From NCBI GenBank assembly GCA_003194525.1, contig NBIV01000124.1, positions 1 to 64,000 on the forward strand: a stretch of DNA of 64,000 bases. Reading direction: 5' to 3'. The notes beneath the pieces were generated by a model. It made no database searches. It was not told the origin of the DNA and was given only the letters and a program-made list of their open reading frames with translations. This document shows, one piece after another, positions 19,417 through 29,834 of the stretch. Within the stretch, counting starts at the first letter, position 1. Every line of letters begins with the position of its first letter. The stretch comes from Gracilariopsis chorda (lineage: Eukaryota > Rhodophyta > Florideophyceae > Gracilariales > Gracilariaceae). The translations under genes were made by a program, and so were the position numbers.

Positions 19417-21640
19417 CGTTTTCGGGGAAGCGTGTGGATGCGGATGGAAACTGAGATGTTGACGGAGAAAGCTAACTGTGAAAACCGAAGTTCAGATACG
19501 ATATACGGTGCGCTTCCGAGCAGACGAATGAAGGAAATCGCACGCCTACATAAAGGCACGCGTGTGGGCAGGAGCTGCGGTATAAATCCTCTGGAGTTAT
19601 GACCCTTGCTGCCTTTGGGTATAGGTCCCTTGGGCGGACTCAACCCAAACTTTTGAAAATGAATGCAAGCCGAGGACTTGCCGGCGGTTTCACTCAACGG
19701 CGGGAACGCTCAAGTCGCGTGAAAGGTAGTTTGCTGAGAGAGACAAGGTGGCACCCCACGCCTGAGGAATTCCGCCGTGAGCAACAAGGTACGGCCCACG
19801 TATTACTCTGAAAACATTCATTTTTCATGATGGAGGTCATGTCCCATTCCATCATGATCTCGGCAAAGCTGAAGCTTCCCGGAAGCTTTGGCTTCCGTCA
19901 ACCTTGTTTGTTGTTCGCTTCTATGCGCAGTGCCCCCAGTTCCGAGACATCGGTCTCAATTTCGGCTGTGTACAAGACGAATCATCCCCTTGACGGCTGG
20001 TTTCCCGCAGTGGACCCGATCGCATCTCCATTTGGCTTCCTCGTCCGGCGTTACTTCACAGTCTTTTGTACTCATTCGGAAGGCCGTCATCCCTCGACGG
20101 GTGGATGTGCATGTACCTGCAGAGCGGCTCGCCAGCATCCCAAGGGTGACCCACCACCACAATAGTATTCTGCGCAAAGCGACTTAACAAGCGTGATTCC
20201 AGATGGGCTGCGACAGCTTTGACACCCCTGCTTTCCTTACGTCAAACAGCTCTCAGCTGTTTACCAACAACGTGTTCTTCTCAGCGCCGACACAGTGCGC
20301 TTTGCATGCAAATGAATCGTCCTCGGTGCCCAGAGCGCACTGGAGATGGCGCCAATCCGCATTCACCGCAAGCAGACCTTTTTGTTTCCGTCAAACAGCT
20401 CTTAGATGTTTACCAACAACATGGTCTTCTCAGCGCCGAAACATTGCGCCTTGCATGCAAATGAATCGTCCTCGGCGCCCAAAGCGCACCGGAAATGGCG
20501 CCAATCCGCATTCACCGCAAAGAGACCTTTTTGTACCCGTGTTCGTCATTATCGCTATCACGGGCTACACACTTATCCTTTCGTGGGATTTGGCTAAGAG
20601 TTGGCTTTTCAACTGATTCGAAGCAAAACTTACCGCCTGACATTCATCGCTCAGTAGCTCTGAGGTGTAGAGTGCGGGAGACGGGAACCATTTTCTCGTT
20701 GCGGATTGAATTCTTACACGGCCCCTTGGCTTCCGCAGCACCATTTGTAAACGCAGTGCCTCCCTCGTCACTGCGTTTCGGTCCACAGCTCGATCGTTTT
20801 CTTCAACTCTTGCAGACAAGTCACCGCTGCCAAACCCCAAGACGGCGTTCTTAGCTACTTTTCACACTTCCCTGCACTTTAGGCATGGAAGGGGTCAGTT
20901 TCACCGAGGTGTCGCCGCCATGAAAGGGCTTCTTCGCTCTCGCTGTGATAAGGAAATCAGTTTGTCAAACAAGTGCAAATCTCAGTCATGTCATTACTTC
21001 TACCTCAGGAGCACTATCGAACACGTCCAGGTGACCTTGCTCCTTGACAGCACCGCGAAACACAGGCGGAGAAATCAACAGAGTTGACGTCCAGCCCCAT
21101 ATCATTGGGCCTGCCCGTACGGCTCACTACGCATCGTAAGCGGACATAACCATAATCTGTTCCATCAGAATCCTACGGTGGCTGCATCCCCTTCTTCCTT
21201 AAATTCTGAGTTCCGGAACCTTCCAGAACAGTGGTGCAAAACGCTAATGTTTCTGTCTATGACAACGACGAATAGTTTCTTCAAGAGGCTAAAGTCACTG
21301 TAGACATAGATTCAGCTTGCGCAATCGTGCGAAAGGGAGAACGCATCACCACCCTCCCACTTCCCAGACTACGCCCTTGGTAGAAGTTCGGGTTCAATCG
21401 CGCGTGCCCACAGAACCCCGCAGGTGAGGGGGATTGGGAACAGGAAACGTGCCGTCTCGACGTACCTAGCTACTATTGCTGGACTCATACTGCCCTTTAT
21501 AGTAAAGGATAAAGGGTTAGCGGTCGCTAACCCTCTACCCGTAGACAGTTCTAACCTACAGATCTTCAAGCTGTAAGTCCAAACCCCTCACCCTTCGTAG
21601 CTCTGTCTTCAGGAGCGTTGTGCCTTGAACCGATAGTAGA
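19417..21640. other. Long intergenic region with one tandem duplication
   Basis: No gene I can support. It holds a two-copy 149-bp tandem repeat (20241-20538) and scattered short frames. A TATA-like element (GGTATAAAT) at about 19580 has no clear gene after it. Confidence 0.4.
20241..20538 (+). repeat. Tandem duplication, period 149 bp
   Basis: Two adjacent copies starting GTCAAACAGCTC at 20241 and 20390, roughly 90% alike by eye over about 149 bp. One plus frame across the junction reads QADLFVSVKQLLDVYQQHG and then LLSAETLRLACK before a stop, which looks protein-like, but I do not recognise it. Confidence 0.85.
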
Positions 21641-21868
21641 AACAGATGAGGTCACAGACGGCTTGCAGGGTTGAATGTCTCGGTCCAAGAATGTTGAGAA
21701 GCTGTGGAAAGAAAGAATGGCAGTCTACAAACCAAAAATTTATGGCATCCTACCTTGTTCTCATGTTGGAAAGGCTTCCACAACTGAAAATAACGACCTC
21801 GCTATTTTGTTGGCGCATTAGAATAGATACTCTTAAGATCATTTCGGACTATGCCATAGAGATCTCTC

Positions 21869-22765
21869 TTGAATGTGTTTCGTTCCTCCCTCTCAATGAG
21901 AAGAGAAGCGCTACGCCAGGGATGGGCTATCGATGCTTCACATGGAGCTCAATCTGTAATCAACGCAAACAACATTTTGGACCATCTTCGAGCGCTTCCC
22001 GAGAACCCTCCCGACTCTCAATGGGCTCGCGATTTGCAGTCTTATGTCCAAACCCATACGGCTAAGATTCTAACTCATCCCGAGCTACTGCGAGAACCGC
22101 CGCGAGTTTTGAAATTTGTTCTTGCACAGAATTCGTTGACAGTTCCTGAAGATGATATTCTCCATACAGTATTGGCTTACGCACAGGAACGTCAGAATGC
22201 AGAAAGTAGTGCCGTTGCTCAAAGCTCTGACGAAGGAGAAAATGAAGAATTAAAAGACCTTCTCCCGTTAGTTCGAATACTGTCATTATCAACTGAAGTC
22301 TTTGTTCGCGTCTTAGAGCCACTTCACATCCTGTCAGAGTCGCAGCTCATTGCCAAATATAAGCATGATGCCCTTACTCGTGATGGAGAAGGATGGAACA
22401 CAATTCATTGTCGTCCCGACATCCACGCCATCCGGATTCTCGCAACAGTAGCCGAATCAACTCACCCTTACCATGTTGGACACGACGAAATGCTTCAAGA
22501 AGTGCGAACGCATCCTCCAGGTACTCGAACCTTGGTCGAATTCGATCGACGATGCAGTATTGGGCGGGGGGCCTCACTGACATTCTACGGCGATGCCGAA
22601 GCTACGATTGTCATAGGAAGATGGAGGGATTTGTGGCGGGGTCGAGGGCGTCCTGTTCGTGTTTGGGTGGTAGAAGGCTCACGCTTCTGGGTCGGTCTCC
22701 GATGCGCCTTCGATGGCATATCCTGCTGGGGATGGAAGCTTATGGCTACTCCTCTGTTTTCATAG
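21869..22765 (+). CDS. BTB/BACK-domain protein with CUB/discoidin-like C-terminus (partial)
   Basis: The first 150 residues read as a BACK domain, the helical part that follows BTB in Cullin-3 adaptor proteins (ILTHPELLREPPRVLKFVLA, EDDILHTVLAYAQER, LLPLVRILSLSTEVFVRVLE). The next part (ESTHPYHVGHDEMLQEVRTH, then LVEFDRRCSIGRGASLTFYG) resembles the CUB-like module found in HERC/ZZ-type and RCBTB-like proteins. The expected BTB domain is not intact. The frame at 21770-21900 holds a decayed piece (RIDTLKIISDYAIEI) that looks like the end of a BTB fold with stops and a frame change. So it is either a shortened gene or a 5'-damaged pseudogene. Confidence 0.6.
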   Translation: MNVFRSSLSMRREALRQGWAIDASHGAQSVINANNILDHLRALPENPPDSQWARDLQSYVQTHTAKILTHPELLREPPRVLKFVLAQNSLTVPEDDILHTVLAYAQERQNAESSAVAQSSDEGENEELKDLLPLVRILSLSTEVFVRVLEPLHILSESQLIAKYKHDALTRDGEGWNTIHCRPDIHAIRILATVAESTHPYHVGHDEMLQEVRTHPPGTRTLVEFDRRCSIGRGASLTFYGDAEATIVIGRWRDLWRGRGRPVRVWVVEGSRFWVGLRCAFDGISCWGWKLMATPLFS

Positions 22766-24163
22766 CGAGGAGTGATGCGGACAACCCCTCTGTATCTCCA
22801 TGTACCGGTTCGACATCCTCATCCTAATATTTGTGTAATCGGTAGTAGCGCATGTCGATTCGAAGAAACTCACTAAGTCTCACCCCCACATCCTTCATCC
22901 AGGAGAGGCATCATATCAGATGCATTTAAAGTGATCTGCTGTTACGATAGGCGGGGAGTGGAATCTTTGGATGGATCGTGTCCTGATACCGTACGCATCG
23001 CACCGGCTATGAACAGGGCCGTTTTTTACATGTTGTCGCGCAGAACCAAGGTCGACGTATTTCTTGATCCAACTGTGCACTGTTCAATCGTTACAAACCA
23101 CCTAAAAATGGAAGCATGGTGCACAAGGGTAAGGGTTAACCCCTATCCACAATTGATGCTCTGAGGTTCTGATATACTAGTTCGCGCATTTTTTTCTCCT
23201 CCTCGGCGGGATCGACTGCTTGTGCAGGGTTCACCGTCATATGTGAGCATCCTGGCCTCATGAGACGGGTCGAAGTTTGCAACGAAGCTACTCACGCCAA
23301 ACGAAATGAAAACAGCGAGTGGATCTCCAGTGAAGGCCGAAGGTTTTGAACCTCTCGTCGAGAAGAGCCGTGAGAGCTTTTTCGGAGAGGAGGCAGAACC
23401 GATTATAACTACGAGAAAATGATCTCAGGAGCTTGGCTTCCTTGAACGCTTGAGAGTTTCTACAACCAAGATAGATCTATCGGGACTTTGCCGTGGGGCG
23501 TTCTGAGCACAGAACGATAAACGCTCAAGCACTGCTTTGTGCAGAAACTTCTATTCCACTACAAAACAGGATAACCCAAGTCCAGTCAGACTCCCGCTCG
23601 AGTCATTCCACTTTGCTGCGATTAGAAAGTGCGATGAATAGATAGGTTCCTACGAAGGGTGTTCGTGAAGGCCATTCGGGCTCTTCGCTTTAAGGACTGC
23701 GACGGAGGTACAAGCTCAAAGCGTTGTCGATCAGGTCTAAGGTACAGTTTTCGGAATGTCGGGTCAACCGCTCTTCTGATGAGGACTGTTATCAATAGTT
23801 TTGGCACAATTACGTGTGCAACATCACCATATGCAGCACAAGTAGTCTTTACGGTCACGACAAAGCGACTTCACAGAACCAGATCCTACGAAAAATCTCG
23901 TGGAGCACATGGAGTCTCGGTCGTTAAGTTAGGCATGTTAGACCTTAATAAATCACAGCTGTGCAAACAAACCTTAATACCGGCTTCTAACTTCAGAACT
24001 TACAAAAAACGTTTCTAGGGCAATTCTTATCAGCATGATGCGTGCCTGGAAGCGAGGGTCTGGCGTTGTGACGAAACAGCAGGTCCTCGGCGAAATGCTT
24101 CGTGCCATCTAGAAGTGCAGGAAATGTTGTAGGTGCATGCATCTCACCTCGCAGACAACGACT
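22766..24163. other. Intergenic region, nothing assigned
   Basis: Short frames only (the longest is 23659-24018, plus strand, basic, no family). A stretch at about 23300-23350 resembles 32025-32090 by eye (GGATCTCC...GTGAAGGCC...GGTTTTGAACC), a possible dispersed repeat. Confidence 0.35.
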
Positions 24164-25282
24164 CTAGTCGGATTTGTGTATACGATCCGCACGCTTGGCA
24201 AGCAATACTTTGGTTGTAGTCGAAATATTTCCGATGAAGTTTGCCATGAACAGTAAACCGAGAAGAAGTATTTGCAGTTCGTTGGAATGCTTTCTATATA
24301 AAGTGAGGAGGTATATAGCTTGAGACGCTTGCATGAAGTGCCCAACCACAATCAGAGGAAGCAGTAACGTCATGGTTTCACTCCAGTGAATTTGAGTAGA
24401 GTCGGAACTGGCAACGTCCATCTCATTGGCCATACCAAGGGAACGAAGCGCGTACAGACGAGCCATCTGATACCGATACTGGAAAATCATAAGTGTGGCG
24501 TTGTATAACCCGTAAAGATGCAATTTTCGGCTGTACTGGGCGTATGAAGCACCATTGGGCCACGTCAAGAGCAAGACGCCTTGTAGCATTGTGAAATAGT
24601 GGTGTATGATCCACCATGATCGCAGATTGCTCCCGTTGACGCGCAGGATATTCTCGCGGACGGCAAGAGCGGTGTAGTAGAACGAAAGCGCAAGTTGGAG
24701 CATCATATGCACCCAGCGATATTCCTCGAAGAAGAGACAGACAATGGTAACGATTAGAAATACGGGTGCCAACTTAAGCTTCAGCTTTTCATACTCTTGC
24801 TTAAAAGCAAGACGTTCTTTCTTGCGGGCGAAACGAACATTGATAGAGCCCAAGAAGCACTCTACAAAGAGGCCACCTGTTGCGGGCATGAGCTGTTGGT
24901 TAGCGCGAAGACGTGTTGATATAGAGCTCAATTGTTCGGAAAACTGGTCGAGAGATACGACGTCTTGTGACTGAGATGAGTCGGATTGTGATGTGCGCTC
25001 TCCTTGTGAGGGTGTGGGGCTCTCTGAAGCGTTCTGAGCGCCGCTGCTGCGCCGACGACGACGAGACAACATCGCGGAGCGAATTTGCGAGGCGGAGTTC
25101 AAGGATTTATGCTGTTTCTTAACGGCGGTTTCAAAGTTGTCTTGGAGAGCATGAAGTTCCTTCATGGTGGATTGCAGCAAATCGCCCAGACGGTCGAGAT
25201 CATCTTGCGCTTTCTTCAGGTTTTCCAAGGTCGAGGCTTGAAGCGTGTTCGCAGAAGCTGAAGCACCAGCTGTGACAACCAT
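24164..25282 (-). CDS. TMEM120 (TMPIT/TACAN) family membrane protein
   Basis: TMEM120 proteins are six-helix membrane proteins of the ER and nuclear envelope with a fold like fatty-acid elongases and a bound CoA in the solved structures. Here an N-terminal coiled coil (residues about 18-65) and a Ser/Arg-rich linker lead into the membrane domain. It carries the family signature ENILRVNGSNLRSWWIIHHY, then LLTWPNGASYAQYSRK and MIFQYRYQMARLYALRSLG. At 372 aa it is close to the family's 340-345 plus a longer linker. The gene starts 200 bp from the divergent bL35 frame. Family call is secure; molecular function in algae is unknown. Confidence 0.9.
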   Translation of the reverse strand: MVVTAGASASANTLQASTLENLKKAQDDLDRLGDLLQSTMKELHALQDNFETAVKKQHKSLNSASQIRSAMLSRRRRRSSGAQNASESPTPSQGERTSQSDSSQSQDVVSLDQFSEQLSSISTRLRANQQLMPATGGLFVECFLGSINVRFARKKERLAFKQEYEKLKLKLAPVFLIVTIVCLFFEEYRWVHMMLQLALSFYYTALAVRENILRVNGSNLRSWWIIHHYFTMLQGVLLLTWPNGASYAQYSRKLHLYGLYNATLMIFQYRYQMARLYALRSLGMANEMDVASSDSTQIHWSETMTLLLPLIVVGHFMQASQAIYLLTLYRKHSNELQILLLGLLFMANFIGNISTTTKVLLAKRADRIHKSD

Positions 25283-26012
25283 AGCTAGGTAGAGTGAGGT
25301 TATGGGCGCTGCAAGCAGCTCGCCCTAGTGACTAGTGAGTTGTTCAAGCTGTAGGGTTTCAGTCTAAGATGAGAGCGAACGACAGGAGGCATGCAGCAGC
25401 TGCCCTGCTAACAAGAAGCGTCGCTGTGACCAACGAACCAGAAGAAGAGGAAGAGAAGGCGAGCATGGTGGAGAGGTCCAGTGTGCAGCAGTGATTCGAT
25501 CCGTCATCGATTATGTGCAAAATGCAGAGGAGTGCGGCTTGATGCAAGGGCAAGGCTCAGCATGTGGCATGTGCAGTTCTGTTTACGTGGATGACGTTTA
25601 CTCACGCAATTTCAATACAGCCGTTCGGCCGGAGAGAAGTTGCACGGAGAGAAGTTGCACGGCTTTGCGGTCAACGTCAATTTTCGTGGAGTCCTGTCTG
25701 ACAGTTCTGTCCTCCGCTCTGCTGACCAGCAACGATACTCTTGTCCCCGGTATCCGCATCCCCGGCGGATATTCACGACAAACCAGTTCGCGCAGAAGGA
25801 GAACAGGATCATCAGCTTCTCTTTCTCGTGAGTTCTGGTCGGCAGCCCCTGCCATTCAAAGTACCGCAGGGTACAAGGTTAGCAATCCTTATCTTTTCTC
25901 CCGCAGAGAGGTTGTAATCTTGATCCCGACTTCGGCCATCCTGGTAAAGCCGTCCGTGATACAGAAGAAAAACTCGTCAGCCCTTGCTTCGTCATTCAGG
26001 AAGGCAAGAAAT

Positions 26013-26267
26013 ATGCTGCGCTGCTTCCTCACAACATTCCGACAACAAGTTCGCTATTTTCCCAAACCAGGGAAGTCAAGTAAGAGCGCTCGCGCCCGGT
26101 TTTATAAAGCTCCAGATCCTGCAGAAAAAGGCTTGTACTACCACGCCCGCGCTGGTGCTGCGCATCTGATGGGACATAAATCGACCACACGCAAGCAAAG
26201 GCTCCGAACACCGGCCTTGCTCAGCAAAGCTGATCGCCCCCGGGTGGTTCGCTTGCTCAAAAACTAA
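26013..26267 (+). CDS. Organellar ribosomal protein bL35
   Basis: The C-terminal 65 residues are bL35: KSSKSARARFYKAP, HARAGAAHLMGHKSTTRKQR, LRTPALLSKADRPRVVRLL. The family has the same basic layout (K-x-A-x-x-R-F, H-L-L-x-x-K-S-x-x-x-K-R-x-L-R, then V-x-x-x-D). I set the start at the ATG at 26013 (84 aa), giving a short basic leader. The frame stays open upstream to 25491 (258 aa), and a possible intron (about 25877-25906, ending CCCGCAG) may link an upstream leader exon. Red algal plastid genomes usually carry rpl35, so a nuclear copy is more likely mitochondrial; that is inference. Confidence 0.75.
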   Translation: MLRCFLTTFRQQVRYFPKPGKSSKSARARFYKAPDPAEKGLYYHARAGAAHLMGHKSTTRKQRLRTPALLSKADRPRVVRLLKN

Positions 26268-26408
26268 ACTGTGTGCTACCGTGTTCACCTGGTGCTTGTG
26301 GTGCTTACATATTACTGGCCACGGGTCTCTGTTCATTATTGACATGTTCCCAAGCGAGCGTCTCAAGTAACTAGTAAACGCGTTCGCACACCACCGCTCT
26401 CAAAGAGT

Positions 26409-26903
26409 TCAGCTTTTGTCCACAAGACCTTCTTCGATGACCTCCATCGCACTCTCCTTCTCCTCCCTCTCTCTTAGCTTCTCGCGTACAATGAGTGGCT
26501 TGATAACATCCAAACCGGTTGCCAGCTCACGTAGCGCATCTTTCCTTGTTTCCTTCTCGCGCTCTACCATACGGGTTCGATAAAAGTCGTGCTCCCTCTC
26601 GCTTCTGACTTTTTGGATGACGGGAATTGCCTGCAACGTCTTCGCAACCAGATCACGGTCGTACTTGACGGCGCGGTTACGGCGTCTCTCGAACGCAAAG
26701 GAAGTATCAATAGCAAGCTCCTTTCCGGCCGCTTTTCGGAATGCCTTTGTCCAACGCAGCTTCCGTGGATTTCTTTTAAGGTTGAAGTTCCGACGACACT
26801 TGGACCGACAAAACCGGAAAATCTTTGCGTCATTTCTCACGAACATACTCCCATGGCCGGGGTAGATTGTTGAAGAGCAAACGTAGCATTTCTCGAGCCT
26901 CAT
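26409..26903 (-). CDS. RLP24 (RSL24D1), 60S ribosome biogenesis factor
   Basis: RLP24 holds the L24e site on pre-60S particles and is exchanged for eL24 in the cytoplasm by the Drg1/SPATA5 ATPase. The N-terminus is the L24e zinc finger: [20 protein letters not shown], then [18 protein letters not shown], with the CxxC and CxxxC pairs. It continues [18 protein letters not shown] and [15 protein letters not shown] as in RLP24 rather than true eL24. The long charged C-terminal helix is typical. At 164 aa the length fits. It is convergent to bL35 and divergent from COG7. Confidence 0.93.
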   Translation of the reverse strand: MRLEKCYVCSSTIYPGHGSMFVRNDAKIFRFCRSKCRRNFNLKRNPRKLRWTKAFRKAAGKELAIDTSFAFERRRNRAVKYDRDLVAKTLQAIPVIQKVRSEREHDFYRTRMVEREKETRKDALRELATGLDVIKPLIVREKLREREEKESAMEVIEEGLVDKS

Positions 26904-27322
26904 GTTGCTTTTTTGTTCCCCACTTCAGCAAGAAGCTATGCGATGAAGAACTTTGAACACTACTGCAAGACCAAGAAAGCGCAGCACCTATCTTCGGTCG
27001 ACGACGACGGCATCCCTCCTGTGCAAAGTTCTCTGCACAACTAAGACACAGTAGGTCTACCCTTGGTAAGCACCCTCATCTGATAAGGCTCATCACAGTG
27101 CACACACAAGCGTTGCACTTCACAATGCCGGGGGCTACCAGGATCTCTTTCCGAATTCTAGCTTGTCCTCAGTACAGTAACCTGGCAATTTGAACTGCAG
27201 GTGGACTTACATTAAGCATCTCCTGTTGGAAATTGCCCACACTCTGCTCACCAAACTCAGACTCGCTGCTCTCCTGAGCTTTTGCACAATACGGGCTTCC
27301 CTCATGACGGCAACAGCGAAGA
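26904..27322. other. Divergent promoter region RLP24/COG7
   Basis: A 419-bp spacer between two divergent starts. No coding signal or clear TATA box is seen. Confidence 0.5.
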
Positions 27323-29758
27323 ATGTCTTCAACAGATGCATCCGTTCTGCGATCCCAAGATTTTGATGTGGATCCAGACTCTTTTCATCCTTCAACATGG
27401 CTCAATTCGGTTCTTTCCCAGGCCCAGTCCACCCGTCCTCAACCGACGCTAAGCGAACTGTTGGATTCCACGAACGACGAGCTCCGTGAAGCACATCAAA
27501 CACTAGACCAATCCCTTAAATCAGCTCTGGCTGCTATTCCATGGGTAGTACGCGAAACAGAACGCGTTCGTCAGCGGGCTACGCTCCTGAGAACAAGCGT
27601 GGATGGTGTCGGTGAAAGGGTCGCAGGTGTTGAAACTTCGGTTGTATCGAGTGTCAAGACCATTGCTGATGCTGATACTGTGGTCCGTCGAGTACAGGAT
27701 ACCGCCCACCTTTTGAACACAGCTGTTACTGTTGACACACTTCTCGACCGTCTGTCATCTCTTCTTGCATCATCAGCGGCCGATGGCGCTGATCTTGTTC
27801 AGGCCGCTGACCTCGTTGCTCAGCTCAGAACCTCTCTGCTTCCGCTGCGTCACATATCTGAGTTTAATTCTCGTGTATCCAAGCTTGATGAGGCAGATGC
27901 ATCGCTTGAACAGCTTGCAAAACCCCAACTTCAGCGAGCGTTGGAACAGCGCAATACCGCAGCAGCCCGGAATGCCCGCATTGTTTACGATCATGCTGGT
28001 CGTGAAAACGCGTTCCGCACGCAATACGGATCACTTCGTGCTGCCGAAGTTCGTTCCATTTGGTCGCGGGCATGGTCTTCTTTGAGAGATGATGCCATCG
28101 ATTCTCATAGTCTCGTGCCGTCTCAAAGCCTTCAAGCGAATCTATCGTCGCCAAGGGCGGATAAGGCCATGCAAGTGTTTTATGGCAAGCTTGAGGAGAT
28201 GCTCATTGCCGAACGTGAATGGCTTCTCGACGCTTTCCCAGATCTCTGTGATGTTGTCCTTCCGGAGCTCGTATCAGAAAGCATGCGTCAGCTGTCGCCG
28301 CCAGTAGCTGTAAATATTGGAGACGCCAGTGATGAGAATCTGTACGCAGTTGCTGTTCGCAGTGTTTTGTCAGGTAATCGAATTGGACGCATCCTCCTGC
28401 CGGATGCGGCCGAGTTTGTCAGTGCTGGAGATTTTGATGAACAACAAGATAGGACTACCGCAGATGAAGAGGTTTATCTTGCCATAATTGACGCCATCTC
28501 CGCGCTTCTTCTTCCATACCGCAAGTTTTGGGACAACTTTTCTTTGGTATCCATTCGAAGTGCGCGGATGAAGGCGCAGTGTCTTGAGCTGCCCAACGTG
28601 GACTCTGTAGCAGGTACGTCAAGTACCGTTCCAAAGCCTACGAGGTACTGTCCGTCACTCAGCCTCATTGCTAAGGACGTAGATTCTCTATCGAAGGATG
28701 CCCTCGCACTTCTCGATAAGATGTTGACAAATCTAAACCAGCGCACTTGTGGTATAGGCATCGATGTTATGAAGAAAACCTGTACAGCCATTGCTTCCGA
28801 GCTTTCCACGAGAATTCTGGTCTCTCTGAGGTTGCCCACTCGACTGACTGATATCGATGAATGGACAAGCATTAGCGATGTGCTTCGCCTTTTGATATCG
28901 ACCAGCACGTTTAAGAGAACGTGGGATGCGAGAAAAGAGTCTTTATTTGCTGTAGCCATAGGCACAGCTACGCCGGTGCTTGAAGTGGCGTCAGTTGTTC
29001 AAGGATCACGAACAAAGAGAATACGACAATTCCTCATTCAGGCTGAAGGAACTCCAGCTGAGGCAGGAGTGATATGGGAGCTTGTACGCGATGCCGGTCT
29101 TTCAGCTCGAACTGTCTCCGAATTTGAGTTACTGGAAGGAATTGATGATTTCAACAGTTTGGTGGAGGTTATCCATCGTCTTGTGTATGAAAGAATGTTT
29201 AGCGGGGTCACGGAACGCTTCAAGACATTTAACGGCCAGGACTTTTGGAATGTTGATGGCGATGACGAGACGTTAGCGAGTGTGTCTAGCTCTCCTCTGT
29301 CGTACGCCACTGAGGTGGCAGACTATCTTATGACCGTACCCCAGCAACTAGAGCCATTCGTTCCAGATGAGGAAGAAGCACAGTATGCAATGCCGAAGTC
29401 TCCGTACGTGTTCTGCAAGAATAGTGGTACATTTGATGAAGAGCTTTCCTTTGCAGGAATGTGGATATCTGTGTTAGCTCTTGCTACAATGGAGCACTAT
29501 GTGGAAAAGGTAGCTAGTCTGTCGCGTTTATCAGAAAGTGGCACTCGCCAATTGGCTACTGATGTGGATTACATATGCAATGTCATTGCTTCGCTGGGAG
29601 TTTCCCCGTCCTCCGAGATGACCCTGATCAGCAGACTGCTAGAAGCGAAGCCAGATAAGTCATCGATTTTAGACGCTCTAGATGGATATACAACGGTGGA
29701 GCACAAGAAGCTGGCACGTCGCATCGCTGCCGTACGTGGAATTAATGTACCACTCTAG
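27323..29758 (+). CDS. Conserved oligomeric Golgi complex subunit 7 (COG7)
   Basis: COG7 belongs to lobe B of the COG tethering complex, which steers retrograde vesicles within the Golgi. The protein (811 aa, family about 750-830) opens with the COG7 N-terminal pattern: an F-x-P-x-x-W-x-N-x-x-L segment (FHPSTWLNSVLSQA), then ALAAIPWVVRETERVRQRA and heptad-rich coiled coil to about residue 200, then ISEFNSRVSKLDEADASLEQ. The rest is helical as in CATCHR-family tethers, with no transmembrane segment. It has no intron. The stop is 76 bp from the stop of the convergent SDR gene. Confidence 0.85.
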   Translation: MSSTDASVLRSQDFDVDPDSFHPSTWLNSVLSQAQSTRPQPTLSELLDSTNDELREAHQTLDQSLKSALAAIPWVVRETERVRQRATLLRTSVDGVGERVAGVETSVVSSVKTIADADTVVRRVQDTAHLLNTAVTVDTLLDRLSSLLASSAADGADLVQAADLVAQLRTSLLPLRHISEFNSRVSKLDEADASLEQLAKPQLQRALEQRNTAAARNARIVYDHAGRENAFRTQYGSLRAAEVRSIWSRAWSSLRDDAIDSHSLVPSQSLQANLSSPRADKAMQVFYGKLEEMLIAEREWLLDAFPDLCDVVLPELVSESMRQLSPPVAVNIGDASDENLYAVAVRSVLSGNRIGRILLPDAAEFVSAGDFDEQQDRTTADEEVYLAIIDAISALLLPYRKFWDNFSLVSIRSARMKAQCLELPNVDSVAGTSSTVPKPTRYCPSLSLIAKDVDSLSKDALALLDKMLTNLNQRTCGIGIDVMKKTCTAIASELSTRILVSLRLPTRLTDIDEWTSISDVLRLLISTSTFKRTWDARKESLFAVAIGTATPVLEVASVVQGSRTKRIRQFLIQAEGTPAEAGVIWELVRDAGLSARTVSEFELLEGIDDFNSLVEVIHRLVYERMFSGVTERFKTFNGQDFWNVDGDDETLASVSSSPLSYATEVADYLMTVPQQLEPFVPDEEEAQYAMPKSPYVFCKNSGTFDEELSFAGMWISVLALATMEHYVEKVASLSRLSESGTRQLATDVDYICNVIASLGVSPSSEMTLISRLLEAKPDKSSILDALDGYTTVEHKKLARRIAAVRGINVPL

Positions 29759-29834
29759 CAGAGTTGTGATTTGCTTGATGTACCGTTGGTACATTTCCCT
29801 ACTTGCTTTCAGAACTCCTGTAGCTTACGCTGTT

